A DNA stretch of 64,000 bases, from assembly GCA_963722495.1 (NCBI GenBank), contig CAVRND010000008.1, positions 186,001 through 250,000 of the forward strand, in the 5' to 3' direction. Shown one piece after another: positions 1 to 10,069 of this stretch (its first letter is position 1; the number at the start of each line of letters is the position of its first letter). The notes under the pieces were generated by a model. The model searched no databases and was not told where the DNA came from. It was given only the letters and a program-made list of their open reading frames with translations. The stretch is from Hyphomicrobium_A sp963722495. GTDB lineage: Bacteria > Pseudomonadota > Alphaproteobacteria > Rhizobiales > Hyphomicrobiaceae. The position numbers and the translations under genes were made by a program.

Positions 1-17
1 CGGGGGTACTTCCCAGC

Positions 18-1018
18 ATGAGGATCACATCCTCGGTGACGCGCTGCGTTTTTGCGCTCATGTCGCTCGCCATGATCACCACGTTTTCGCTCGCTGCGCG
101 CGCAGAGCCGTTCGGCGGCGCGCGCCTGCGGCGGCGTCGACTACAACGCGATGGTGCTCGACATCATCAAGGGGCTGCCCAACGGCGGCGGGTACAGCCG
201 CGGCGGCAGCTTTCAGTTGCCCACCGTGACGGCGCACAACATCGGCGGCGACCGCTGGGAGATGCGCGCCTTCGACGGATTTCCGTCGCACTGCGCCAGC
301 GCCACCTACGCCGTCTATGCGCGCCTCGTTGCCGTGCTGCAGAACAGCGGCAGCATCAACTTGAGCGGCGAGCAGATCCTTGCATTCGAAACCAAGAAGC
401 GCATGCCAGACGGAACGACGCTGGTCGACGGCCAGGGCACGTTCCAGATCTTCAACGCCAACGGCGCCGGCGTCGCCGCCTTCCTCAAGCACACCGGCAC
501 CGGCATGAGCTTCCGCGACGACAAGCTGCTGTACGCGCGGCCGGGTGATTTCCTGAAGCTCTTCTGGAGCGAGAACGTCGGCGCCTCGGAGAAGGGCCAT
601 CAGGTCATCTACACCGGGCATCGCGTCATGGACGGCCGCGACATGGTCTGCTTCTGGAGCAGCCAGCATCAGAGCAAGAAGAAGCGCGGAGGCGGCACCG
701 AGGCGCTGTACTTCCCGGCCGAAGAGGGTGGCAAGGTCTACGACGGCTACGGCGAAGTGTGCCGGCCCCGCGAGGACATCAAGGAGATGGTCTTCTCGCG
801 CGTCACCTGCATGCAGCATCTGGCGGCAGGGCTCGACGACATGCACGCTCGGGCGCAGACGCGGCCTCGGCGCGCCGTATATTTTCGTCGACGACTATCT
901 CTACACGCTGCGCAACAAATCGTCCGATCAGGCTGCGCTCGACCGCATGTACGGCATCCTCGCTGCACCCGACATGCTCGCCAACCTGGCTGCCGAGGCG
1001 CAGGGCGAAACCCGTTAG
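18..1018 (+). CDS. Secreted hypothetical protein, split by two frameshifts
   Basis: I do not recognise the family. The N-terminus (18 on) is a typical signal peptide with a hydrophobic stretch ending in AARA. The protein then continues in a second frame from about position 120 (ACGGVDYNAMVLDII...) and in a third from about 865 (GAPYIFVDDYLYTLRN...), stopping at TAG 1016-1018. Each piece reads as sensible protein while the other frames are Arg-rich shadow, so one gene with two single-base errors or mutations is likeliest. The middle part is rich in polar residues and has no recognisable catalytic motif. It converges on the GST-like gene, with only one base between the stop codons. Confidence 0.55.
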
Positions 1019-1019
1019 C

Positions 1020-1713
1020 TCAGCTGCTCACGGCGGCGTGGATCGCTTCGCAGTGGCGCACCAGGTTGGGATGCGATGACACGAACCGCTTGAGCGGCGT
1101 GTCGATGTCGAAGAAGTAGATGTTGGCGATGAAGCCGTAGATGCCGGCGTCGATGCTCGTCGGCTTGGCGCCGTGCACATAGCCGCTGGCGGGGATGAGG
1201 CGCGCCAGCACGCCGAGGTCGGCGATGCCGCGCGCGTAGGCGTCCTCGGGCGCGTAACGGCCGATGCCCTGGTAGTGGTAGCGCTGAGAGTTGAACGCGC
1301 GCGCCTTGTCGAAGACCTTCGGCCGTCAGGTGCGGGTGCTCGCGCATGAAGGCGTCGCGGAACGCCGGCAAGTAGCGGTCGTCCTTCCAGCGCGAATACG
1401 ACATCACCCAGTAGAGATCGTCGAGCATGCGCGTGACGAGAAGGTCGGTGTCGCGCTGCGCCGGCGTCAGCGCCGCGTCGATGCCGAGGCGATACTTGCC
1501 GATCAGGTGGGCGAGGATGGCTTCGCTGTCGCCGATCGTCTCGCCGTCGTCGACGATGTAGGGCAGCTGCCCGCGCGGCGCCGGCGAGGCGTCGAAGATG
1601 TGCTCATGGATGAACGGCACGCCGGCGAGCTTGAGGAAGGCGTAGACCTTCAGCCCGTAGCCGTTGTTGTCGGCGACCCCGAACAGCGATGGGTAGGAAT
1701 AGAGGGTGAGCAT
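1020..1713 (-). CDS. Glutathione S-transferase family protein (frameshifted)
   Basis: The N-terminal about 130 residues (start 1713, MLTLYSYPSLFGVADNNGYG) form a thioredoxin-like GST N domain with the cis-Pro region GQLPYIVDDGETIGDSEAI, which normally binds glutathione. The C-terminal helical domain continues in another frame after about 1315 and ends SSHPNLVRHCEAIHAAVSS at 1020. One indel therefore separates the halves. The C-terminal motif IDAGIYGFIANIYFF resembles the metaxin/FAX-like GST_C branch rather than classical detoxifying GSTs. The substrate cannot be told. Full length would be about 230 residues, normal for the family. Confidence 0.75.
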
Positions 1714-1755
1714 GGCGGACTGTAACGCGAGTGGGGCCGAGCCGTAACCGATGTT

Positions 1756-2778
1756 TCAGATGCGGGCCAATTGAAAGGTATATCGCATCGGAGCTTCGGG
1801 GTCTCGGTCGCTCTCGGGCACTTCGCTGTAGCCGATCTTGAAGTTGTTCGGGAGATGCCCATCCAGCAGGACGATCTGCAGATTCTCAAAGAAGCCGAGA
1901 ACGTTGTTGATCGCGATTTCGAACACCTCTAGCAAATTCTGCGGTTGGGTCATTTCGTATTCGGGATGAATGAAGCGCCACGTCGGAAGGCGAACGTTCC
2001 TGTTTTTCTCAAGAGAGAAGTTCAGTGTTTCGACGAACTTGGCTGCCGTGGGATGCTCTATTGCAATCCGCACGTCAATCCAAAGCTTGATCCACTCTTG
2101 ATCTCCCGCGAGCATCAGCGCGAGCAAGCTTTTCTCTCCACGTTCCGCTCGCGCCCACTCAAGGGCTCTATGAAAATGACCGCTTTCGATTTTCGCAGTC
2201 GTGAGGATTCCGAATAGTTCAGAAATCTTGCTGAGGACCCGTCTCATTTCGTTGACGAACGACCTGAATTCGATGTCGTAGTACTCCACGATGGGCAACG
2301 GTCGAGGAGACTTGCCCTTGGTATAGCTGTCGAGGTCGGCCTCCAGGAGCGCGATGATCTCGGATGTACGCTTTTCCAACCGCTCCCTGACGACACGGAG
2401 GGACACGAGCGAGTTCAGGACTTCCCAGCTTATGTCCATCATGGCGCGATGCTTGTCCGCCCCTTTGGCGAAGAAGATCTCGGCCATTGCCTCCGTTTGG
2501 AGAATTGTTCTCGCTACAAGCGGGTCGCGGGCACCATGTGGAAGATAGACGCTCTGCTCCCAAGGTGCGTCTGCGTGTTCAAGGTCCGGGTCTAAGTCGT
2601 CCGGGCTCCTAACTCTGACGATCTTGTTCCTTGTAATGAAGAACAGACCGCTATCCCGAGTGAGCAAGTGGTACACGATGTCAGTATCGTCCAAATAAAT
2701 CTTGAGGCTGACGGCGGCGCTCCGAGCCTTCTTGATTGCCTGCTTGTCCATGAGTGCGACTTCTAAACGATTTGGCAT
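1756..2778 (-). CDS. Hypothetical protein, lower-GC accessory gene
   Basis: Intact 340-residue soluble protein with no signal peptide or membrane segment; I do not recognise it. It is rich in charged helices (for example RVVRERLEKRTSEIIALLEADLDSY) and has an acidic N-terminal part. Its base composition and codon choice are clearly less GC-biased than the neighbours (many A/T third positions), which suggests horizontal acquisition. The first Met is at 2778; a second Met (MDKQAIKKARS) at 2751 is an equally plausible start. It lies alone between the GST-like gene and the ClpP-like gene on the same strand, with over 100 bases upstream. Confidence 0.6.
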   Translation of the reverse strand: MPNRLEVALMDKQAIKKARSAAVSLKIYLDDTDIVYHLLTRDSGLFFITRNKIVRVRSPDDLDPDLEHADAPWEQSVYLPHGARDPLVARTILQTEAMAEIFFAKGADKHRAMMDISWEVLNSLVSLRVVRERLEKRTSEIIALLEADLDSYTKGKSPRPLPIVEYYDIEFRSFVNEMRRVLSKISELFGILTTAKIESGHFHRALEWARAERGEKSLLALMLAGDQEWIKLWIDVRIAIEHPTAAKFVETLNFSLEKNRNVRLPTWRFIHPEYEMTQPQNLLEVFEIAINNVLGFFENLQIVLLDGHLPNNFKIGYSEVPESDRDPEAPMRYTFQLARI

Positions 2779-2890
2779 GTCCGCTCTTTCAAAAAGTTGC
2801 GGACGAGCGGAAATCCCTAATTCCCGGGCCTGCCGGCGGAGGCGTCAACGGTGCGCTTACGCATGAGACTGCGCGCATAGTGCGCTGTCC

Positions 2891-3751
2891 CTACTCAATA
2901 ACGTCGGTGACGATGTTCGCCTGGCGTAGCTCGTCGATGGTCGGGAACCAGACGTCGTCGGCCGGCGTCGCCAGCATGTGTTGGATGAATTCGTCCGGCA
3001 CATTTGCTGCACGTAGCATGCCGGTCATGTGCGTCCCGACAGTGTTGAGAGCGTGATCGGTGTTGCCGGAAGGCGCGTGATACCCGAGCCGCGCTCCGCT
3101 TTACAATGTCCGGCTGTGCCCCCCAAGGAAGGCCCACGTGCAGGCGCTGGCGCACGTCTCCGTCGTCAGCGTATCGAGCCCGCGCTCGTTGATCAGCGCG
3201 GCCATCTGGCGGCCGACGGCGTAATGACCGCCGCCGCTGTTCAGAACAACGGTTTGCAGCTGGTCGTCATCGCGCAGTGCTTGCACGAATTTGTCGAAGA
3301 GGCCCCACGACAACTGGCCGGTGATGATCACCTGATCGCCGTCGACGGTGAGCGTATGGCCTTGCTTGCCGATGAAGTCGGTGTCGTTCATCTCGGAATA
3401 AAAACGCGCCATGGCGGGCGGCACGGTCGAGACCACGAACGCCGTCAGCGCGAACCCGGCGACGGCCACGAGCCGCGCCGTCCAGCGCGTGATCCACCAG
3501 CGGCCCGGCGCCTTGGCTTTCGAGCTGGCGCGCCATGTGCCTACCAGCTGCCAGACGCCGACGACGGCGATCAGCGTGAAAATGATAGCGCTGGCCATGA
3601 TGCTGCGCCGGGGCGTGCTCTCGATGGTATCGGCGCTGAGCCATTGGGTGCCGCCGATGATCAGCGCCCACGGCAGGAGCAACGAAACGAGCAGCACGCT
3701 GACCCAGAACGGCGCCTCGCCCCGCCACTGCCGTCCGAAAAACCCCAGCAT
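2891..3751 (-). pseudogene. ClpP-like (COG3904-type) membrane protein with in-frame stop
   Basis: Start chosen at 3751 (MLGFFGRQWRG). Three hydrophobic segments follow (about residues 15-34, 45-67 and 85-105), then a ClpP/crotonase-like periplasmic domain with the segments VVLNSGGGHYAVGRQMA and TETCASACTWAFLGG, the latter holding the likely Ser nucleophile. TAA at 3101-3103 interrupts the frame. The same frame continues without shift (SGARLGYHAPSGN, THMTGMLRAANVPDEF, ATPADDVWFPTIDELRQAN) to TAG at 2891-2893, giving a normal family C-terminus. A single substitution such as TAC to TAA explains this, either real inactivation or a base-call error. The role of the family is poorly known. Confidence 0.6.
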
Positions 3752-3851
3752 TCCGATGTCGCCTTGGGCCCGTTGATCGCCCACACTAGCGCGCGCGAAG
3801 CCACCCGTCGACGTGTTCCCTGGGTTTCGGCGGCGTTTCAGGCGGCTCGTC

Positions 3852-4034
3852 TCAGTGATCGGCCGCGTTAACGGTAAGGGCGACAATCGCCAGCGCCAGG
3901 GCGCGGACATCATCGTCGTCCGAGTTCACGCGGGGGCTCATCAACCAGCCGAGCTCCGACACGCTGCCGGCTTGCTCGGGCTCGCTGGCGGCTCGACCGC
4001 CATCAAAGTTGTCAGCTCTGTGGTTGCTCAGCAT
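3852..4034 (-). CDS. Small hypothetical protein (60 aa)
   Basis: The start ATG at 4034 is preceded by an excellent Shine-Dalgarno, GGAGGAAG, six bases upstream, which is the main reason to believe this short gene. The product is polar at its N-terminus, has an Asp run (NSDDDD) and ends in a weakly hydrophobic helix VRALALAIVALTVNAADH. No family recognised. It follows no clear operon partner: the ClpP-like gene begins 100 bases downstream on the same strand. Confidence 0.4.
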   Translation of the reverse strand: MLSNHRADNFDGGRAASEPEQAGSVSELGWLMSPRVNSDDDDVRALALAIVALTVNAADH

Positions 4035-4301
4035 GGCACTTCCTCCGTAACCTCACGACAGCACGCGGACGAACGCGACTTTGAGGAGGCCGCGGTGCGA
4101 TCCGCTAGCGAGCAGCTCGATGGCAGTGCGGGTCCCGGGTACCGGCTGGTGTCCCGGGGGGCGCTCCAGTGTCGACCACAACACGGCGGCGCATGAGATT
4201 GCCGTCACGATGTGCGCGATCGCATGCTTCCCATTCTCGTCTGCCACTCGACCGGACATCTGGCTCACGCTCCGCTGCGCTCTGCAATCGAGACTGCGCT
4301 C

Positions 4302-5070
4302 TCATGCAAATGTGGAGTGGCGCGGTGCGCCAATGCCATCGCACGTGGGTGCGCGGCGCCTGGACATAGGTTGAGCGCCACCGACCCCATCGGTCAGCGC
4401 GACTATCCTTTGGTTTAGGTGGTCAGTTGGGCGTTCGGCAGCCGCCTTGGCGCCCGCCGGCGGCGTGATGCCCATCGAGACGTAGACGCTCATCAGCTCG
4501 TCGATGCCGCCTTCTGCCGGCTCGATCCACGCGGCTGGAACGTAAACCAGCGCGCCGCCGAACGGCACCGGCGCAGAGGGAATGAGGACGCCGAGATAGT
4601 CTTCGCCGCCGAGGCGGACCGGCGTCTTAGATCGGGAGCAGTGCCAGGACGGCGGCACCCGGCTTGCCGCCGAAATAGCACCATGCCGGGCTCATGCTCT
4701 TCAGGCTGTCGCCGTTCTTGGTATCGACGATGGAGACGAAGCGGCTCGAGAGATCGTAGACGTTCGAGACCAGCGGGATGCGGCGGATGACCCGGTCGAA
4801 GAGTGCCGCGCCCCACGCGCCGAGCCGAGAATGAACGACGAGCCCGAGCGAATAGATGGCGGCGCCGATTAAGCCCAGTCCGATCAGGTAGGACGCGATC
4901 TCGGAGCCGTCGATGCCGAAGCCGAGCGATGCGAGCAAGCGGCCGAAACCGCTGCCCGGCCCCACGTACTGGTTGATAAACGACAACAGCCAGACGGTGA
5001 CGAGGACCGTGAGCGCCAGCGGCAGAGCGGCCAGCAGGCCGGTGAGGAAGATTCGCCCGATTCTGCTCAT
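4302..5070 (-). CDS. DUF502 family inner-membrane protein (frameshifted)
   Basis: Start 5070 has the RBS GGAGAAG at good spacing. The N-terminal part shows two membrane helices (LTGLLAALPLALTVLVTVWLL and YLIGLGLIGAAIYSLGLVV) followed by the DUF502 core RIPLVSNVYDLSSRFVSIV and PAWCYFGGKPGA. Near 4630 the frame changes and the conserved end continues as EDYLGVLIPSAPVPFGGALVYVP...ELMSVYVSMGITPPA. The open frame to 4302 carries about 50 extra residues that look like non-coding read-through, so the true stop may be at 4415 or 4423 in another frame. The function of DUF502 is unknown; it is a common membrane protein in proteobacteria. Confidence 0.75.
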
Positions 5071-5165
5071 CAGCTTCTCCAGCTTTCTCCGTCAGCCGGC
5101 AGGGAATCCTGCCGCTCCGAGGTGGAGCGTCTGCAACGTTCGCCGTGGCGTCAAGCGACAGCGAG

Positions 5166-5352
5166 CTACTGCACCGGCCTTCCGGTCTTATGCGGGCGGC
5201 CGCGGCGGGTCTTTCTCGGCCTCCGTCGGCACGTCGATGGTGCGCGCGGGGCGCGGGCGTGGCGGCGTTGGAGATCGACAGCGAGGCGTGCGAGCCCATC
5301 TCGTCGAGCGTCGGCTGGTGCGGCCCGCGCACCGCTTCGCCAAAGGCGCCGG
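5166..5352 (-). pseudogene. Duplicated 3' end of uvrB (remnant)
   Basis: Read on the minus strand this stretch encodes the same tail as the end of UvrB at 6978-7163: GAFGEAVRGPH, PTLDEMG, HASLSI, and a final RRGRPHKTGRPVQ before a TAG at 5166-5168. There is no start codon or RBS, and it needs a frame correction, so it is a remnant rather than a gene. It begins within about ten bases after the stop codon of the DUF2252 gene. The match to the uvrB copy is close but not perfect, so the duplication is not brand new. Confidence 0.8.
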
Positions 5353-5357
5353 ACCCG

Positions 5358-6779
5358 TCAGCGCCTCTCCTTCGGCTCCGGCTCCGTGCGGTCCTTGCTC
5401 GCTAGCCAGGCCGCCAGGCGTGCATGATCGCGCTTCGTTTGTTCTGCATAGGCCATCGCGAAGCTCGCCAACGCGTCGTCCAGCGCTTCGCCTTTGCCCA
5501 TGTAGCCGGCGACGACAACGGGATCGCCCGAGCGCGCGTGGGCGCGCGCCAATGTGCGCCCGCAGAGCGTTGCGTACGCGGCAAGCGCGTCGCCCTCGAT
5601 GACTTCGGCCATCGAGCCTAGTCGTCGGTTCTTGAGATGGCGGACATAGAAGAAGCGCCCCGTCGTCTCATCCTCGGTCCAGCCGAGGAAGATATCGCTG
5701 GCCGCCTGCATGATGCGCTGGCCCTCGACCACCCGCTCGCCTTGGTGGACGATTGGCGTCGCGGGGGCTGTGATGCGTTCGAGGACGGATATCTGCGCCT
5801 CCTTGATCTGCAGGAACAGCGGCTCGCCGTCGGCCGTTGCAAACAGCCCGACGGCGCAGAATGTCCCGACGCTGCCGACGCCCACGACCTTGAACGCAAG
5901 ATCGCGCAGGCTATAGCGGTCGATGAGGATACGCCGCTCGGGCGGCAGGGTTTTGCGATAGGCCGCAAACGCCGAACGCGCCCGTATCGTATGCTGTGCG
6001 TCCGACGCCTCGTTCAAATGATAGATGGTCGGCGGGCGATCTTCGATACGGAGATCGCCGCCCTTGGCGGTGGCAAGATGCGGGAAGTTGTCGTCGGCTA
6101 CCAAATCCTTTTCGGCCTTTATCAGTGCGCTGAGGAGCCTGTTGCGAAGCTTGGCATCCTCGATCAGCTTGACCTCGCGCTTGAGCTCCATGCGGGTGTG
6201 CCAGACCTCCAGAGGTTCCAGCCTGGCGAGCTTCGCCGTGAATTCTCGATAGGCTCGGGTCGTCGATCTGGCGATCGACCTTGCCGCTTTGTCGCTCATC
6301 CCTGCGTTGAGCGCGGCCACCGCGACGCTGGCGACCAGCCGTTTGAGGTCGACCAGGAAGTCGACCCTAGGCAGCGTTTCGTCGAAGTCGTTGATGTCGA
6401 AGAGCACATCATCCTCGGGCGTCTGGAACGCACCGAAGTTCATCAGGTGACAGTCGCCGCAGGCCTGAACCGGAATGCCGATATGGGGCATATGGGCCAA
6501 GTCATTCGCCATGATGGCTGCTGCCCCGCGCAGAAAGGTGAAGGGCGAAGCGGCCATGCGCTGATATCGGGTCGGCACCAGCTCGGGGATGCGCGTTCGG
6601 TCCGCCTCGGCAAGAATGGCTACCGGGTCGCGCTTATCGGTCGCCGTGTGGTCCGCGTGGCTCTCGCGCGATGTCCGCGAGCGGAGTTTCTTGCCGGCTT
6701 CGAAACGTTCAGTCCGCGACAGAAGGGCGGACCCGTCTCTCTTCGACTGCTGAACCATCCTGCACGCTCCTGTACTCAT
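5358..6779 (-). CDS. DUF2252 domain-containing protein
   Basis: Intact 473-residue cytoplasmic protein of the usual DUF2252 length. Diagnostic motifs are RYQRMAASPFTFLRGAA, the GDCHLMNFG loop, and DINDFDETLPRVDFLVDLKRL; these resemble the active-site layout of kinase-like/aminoglycoside phosphotransferase folds. A later VVGVGSVGTFC stretch and EGQRIMQAASDIFLGW complete the domain. The biochemical role of the family is not established. The gene sits between uvrB and a second copy of the uvrB tail, both on the same strand, which suggests it was inserted there by recombination. The first Met at 6779 is used; MVQQSKRDG at 6758 is an alternative. Confidence 0.88.
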   Translation of the reverse strand: MSTGACRMVQQSKRDGSALLSRTERFEAGKKLRSRTSRESHADHTATDKRDPVAILAEADRTRIPELVPTRYQRMAASPFTFLRGAAAIMANDLAHMPHIGIPVQACGDCHLMNFGAFQTPEDDVLFDINDFDETLPRVDFLVDLKRLVASVAVAALNAGMSDKAARSIARSTTRAYREFTAKLARLEPLEVWHTRMELKREVKLIEDAKLRNRLLSALIKAEKDLVADDNFPHLATAKGGDLRIEDRPPTIYHLNEASDAQHTIRARSAFAAYRKTLPPERRILIDRYSLRDLAFKVVGVGSVGTFCAVGLFATADGEPLFLQIKEAQISVLERITAPATPIVHQGERVVEGQRIMQAASDIFLGWTEDETTGRFFYVRHLKNRRLGSMAEVIEGDALAAYATLCGRTLARAHARSGDPVVVAGYMGKGEALDDALASFAMAYAEQTKRDHARLAAWLASKDRTEPEPKERR

Positions 6780-6977
6780 CGGCGAAAGCGCGGCGATAGG
6801 CTGCTACAACGTGCCGGGACCGCGACACAGCCTCAGGGATGGTGACCCACCTCGGCCCTTAGATCCATCTTGCATTTAGCGCGAAAGTGCTCGCGCGGCG
6901 CTCCTGCCCGTCCCATTCCCAATCAGTAAGAACCGCAATGAGCGTCTGCATTTCAGGTGCCGAGACGTTGCGCCCGC

Positions 6978-9931
6978 TACCGCCCCGGCCGGCCAGTTTT
7001 GCGGGGACGGCCGCGGCGGGTTTTCTTTTCGGCCTCCGTCGGCACGTCGATGGTGCGCACAGGGCGGGCGTGCCGGCGTTGGGGATCGACAGCGAGGCGT
7101 GCGGTCCCATCTCGTCGAGCGTCGGCTTGTGCGGCCCGCGCACAGCTTCGCCGAATGCGCCGGCCTTGGCGCGCGGATCGATGTTCGGCGCGCGCGCGAC
7201 GGGGATTGGGCGGTCGGTGCCCGGACCCATCTCGTCGAGCGTCGGCTTGCGAATGCGGGACGTCGACTGCGCGTGCGTCGGCTGCACGGGCTCATATTCA
7301 GTCGCGATGCGCGATGCGCCTCGAATTTTTGCGGGAGCCGGCCGCCGGCGCGGAAGGGGCGCCACCGAACTTGCGTGCGCCCTTGAAGCTGCCGGCCTTG
7401 TCCTCGACCTCCGCCTGCCGCGCTAAGGGATCGTCGGCGATCGCGAGCTCCGTATCGCGCAGGCGCTTGATCTCGTCGCGCAGCCGCGCCGCCGTCTCGA
7501 ACTCGAGGTCGGCCGCCGCGGTGTGCATGCGCCGCTCCAGGTCCTCGATCACCGCCGCCAGGTTGTGCCCGACCATCGGCGCATCGGCGAGGCCGATGTC
7601 GACCGTCACGTGGTCCTGCTCGTAGACCGACGACATCACGTCGTGGATGTTGCTGCGGATGCTCTCCGGCGTGATGCCGTGCTGCGTATTGTAAGCGAGC
7701 TGCTTCTCGCGCCGCCGGTCGGTCTCGGCCATGGCGCGCTCCATCGAGCCCGTCACTTTGTCGGCGTAGAGGATGACGCGGCCATCTACGTTGCGCGCCG
7801 CGCGGCCGATGGTTTGGATGAGCGAGGTCTCCGAGCGCAGGAAGCCTTCCTTGTCGGCGTCGAGGATGGCGACGAGGCCGCACTCGGGAATATCGAGGCC
7901 TTCGCGCAGCAGGTTGATGCCGATGAGCACGTCGAAGGCGCCGAGCCGCAAGTCGCGGATGATCTCGATGCGCTCCAGGGTCTCGATGTCCGAGTGCATG
8001 TAGCGCACGCGGATGCCGGCCTCGTGCATGTACTCGGTCAGGTCTTCGGCCATGCGTTTGGTCAGCGTCGTCACCAGCGTGCGATAGCCCCGCTTGGCGA
8101 CCTCCCTGACCTCGAACAGCAGGTCGTCGACCTGCGTCTTGGCGGAGCGCACCAGCACCGGCGGATCGATGAGACCCGTGGGGCGAATGACCTGCTCGAC
8201 GAAGGCGCCGCCCGTTTCCTCGATCTCCCACGAGCCGGGCGTCGCCGAGACGAACGCGGTTTGAGGGCGCATCGCGTCCCATTCCTCAAAGCGCAGCGGA
8301 CGATTGTCCATGCACGAGGGGAGGCGGAAGCCGTACTCGGCCAGCGTCGCCTTGCGCCGGTAGTCGCCGCGGAACATGGCGCCGATTTGCGGTACCGTCA
8401 CGTGGCTCTCGTCGACGAACACGAGCGCGTTGTCGGGCAGGTATTCGAACAGCGTCGGCGGCGGGTCGCCCGGCTTGCGGCCGGTGAGGTAACGCGAATA
8501 GTTTTCGATGCCGGCGCACGAGCCCGTCGCCTCCATCATCTCCATGTCGAAGATGGTCCGCTGCTCCAGCCGCTGGGCTTCCAGCAGTTTGCCGTTGGCG
8601 TACAGCTCATCGAGGCGTTGCTTCAGCTCGCTCTTGATCAGCTTGATGGCCTGCTGCAGCGTCGGCTTCGGCGTCACGTAGTGCGAGTTGGAATAGATCT
8701 TCACCAGCGCCAGGTCGGCGGACTTCTGCCCGGTGAGCGGATCGAACTCGACGATGCTTTCGACGTCGTCGCCGAACAGCGAGATGCGCCAGGCGCGGTC
8801 TTCCAAATGCGCCGGGAACAGCTCGATCGTATCGCCGCGCACGCGGAAGGCGCCGCGCTGGAAGGCGACATCGTTGCGGCGGTAGTGCAGCGCGACGAGA
8901 TCGGCGATCAGCTGGTCGCGTGACAGCCGCTCGCCCACCTGCACGGTGAACGTCATCGCCGTGTAGGTCTCCACCGAGCCGATGCCGTAGATGCACGACA
9001 CGGAGGCGACGATGATCACGTCATCGCGCTCGAGCAGGGAGCGCGTCGCGGCGTGACGCATGCGATCGATCTGCTCGTTGATCGAGGACTCTTTCTCGAT
9101 GTAGGTGTCGGTGCGCGGTACGTACGCCTCGGGTTGGTAGTAGTCATAGTAGGAAACGAAATACTCGACCGCGTTGTCGGGGAAGAAGCTCTTGAACTCG
9201 CCGTAGAGCTGCGCGGCGAGCGTCTTGTTGGGCGCCAGGATCAGCGCCGGGCGCTGCGTGCCTTCGATCACCTTGGCCATGGTGAAGGTCTTGCCCGAGC
9301 CGGTGACGCCGAGCAGCACCTGGCTGCGCTCGTGCTCGTTGGCGCCCTTCACCAACTCCGCAATCGCGGTCGGTTGATCGCCCTTGGGTGTGTACTGGGA
9401 CTGGATATCGAAGCGGATGCCGCCTTCGGATTTCTCCGGACGCTCCGGCCGGTGCGGCATGAATAGCGGTTGATTGCCGGAGACAAGCGGATGCGCCGCC
9501 AACATCGGCTGGCTTTCCAGCAGCTCCTTGGCCCCGGCCGAGCGCTGCTCCGGCTTGGCCAGTAGCGCATCGAGATACTTGCCGATCGGCGCGCCGCCCA
9601 TGGGCGGAAGCGGCCCCTGCTGGCGCAGCGCCGGCAACGGCTTGTGGGTCTCTTCCAAGTCATAGCTGGGCCGGCTCGGAGCAGCCGTCGGCGGCGGGCG
9701 CAGCTCGACCTCGCCGCTTGGCGTCAAGGACGAGCCGAAGTCAGCCTGCGGCGCTTCGCTCATGCCCGAGGCGGTCGTCTGTTCGGCCCTTTTGCGGCCG
9801 CCTTTGCCGCGCGCGCGCACCTCCGGCGTGCCGGCTGCCGTTTCAAGCGGCGGCGGCGTCGGCTTGCCGGACCGGACGCGCGAGGGGCGCGGCTTCGGGA
9901 TCTTGTCTGGGTCCTTGGGGGGAGGGGACAT
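6978..9931 (-). CDS. uvrB: UvrABC system protein B (two frameshifts in the C-terminal tail)
   Basis: The excinuclease helicase subunit loads onto damaged DNA with UvrA and recruits UvrC. Start 9931 (MSPPPKDPDKI). After a low-complexity N-terminal extension of about 200 residues come Walker A GVTGSGKT, the damage-binding beta-hairpin region SYYDYYQPEAYVPRTDTYIE, the DEAD-type box VDESH, helicase motifs (LLREGLDIPE, QTIGRAARN) and the UVR domain VIEDLERRMHTAAADLEFE. The alphaproteobacterial tail follows, with two KPTLDEMG-type repeats and the ending RRGRPRKTGRPGR, stop at 6978-6980. Reaching that tail needs shifts near 7335 and 7060. Without them the frame closes at 7298, still after the UVR domain, so function may survive. 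Confidence 0.92.
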
Positions 9932-10069
9932 GCGCCGAATATGGCCTCGCCGGCCGCTCCGCTCAAGCTCCGGCAGAGCCATCGGAGCAACTTATTCCTG
10001 GCTGTTTCTGTCGGTAAGCCACGGGAAGGCGGGTGGAATTCAGCTGTACGGCTAACTTCGGAGCCTCGT

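Noticed and set aside
4053..4268. 71-codon GTG-started frame in the 4035-4301 gap
   Set aside because: It has a weakly protein-like middle and a hydrophobic stretch, but no good RBS and no recognisable family; too little to annotate.
5637..6845. 402-codon open frame antisense to DUF2252
   Set aside because: DUF2252 on the other strand has clear motifs; this frame does not.
7523..8923. 466-codon open frame antisense to uvrB
   Set aside because: Arises from GC-rich third positions of uvrB; no start context, no domain.
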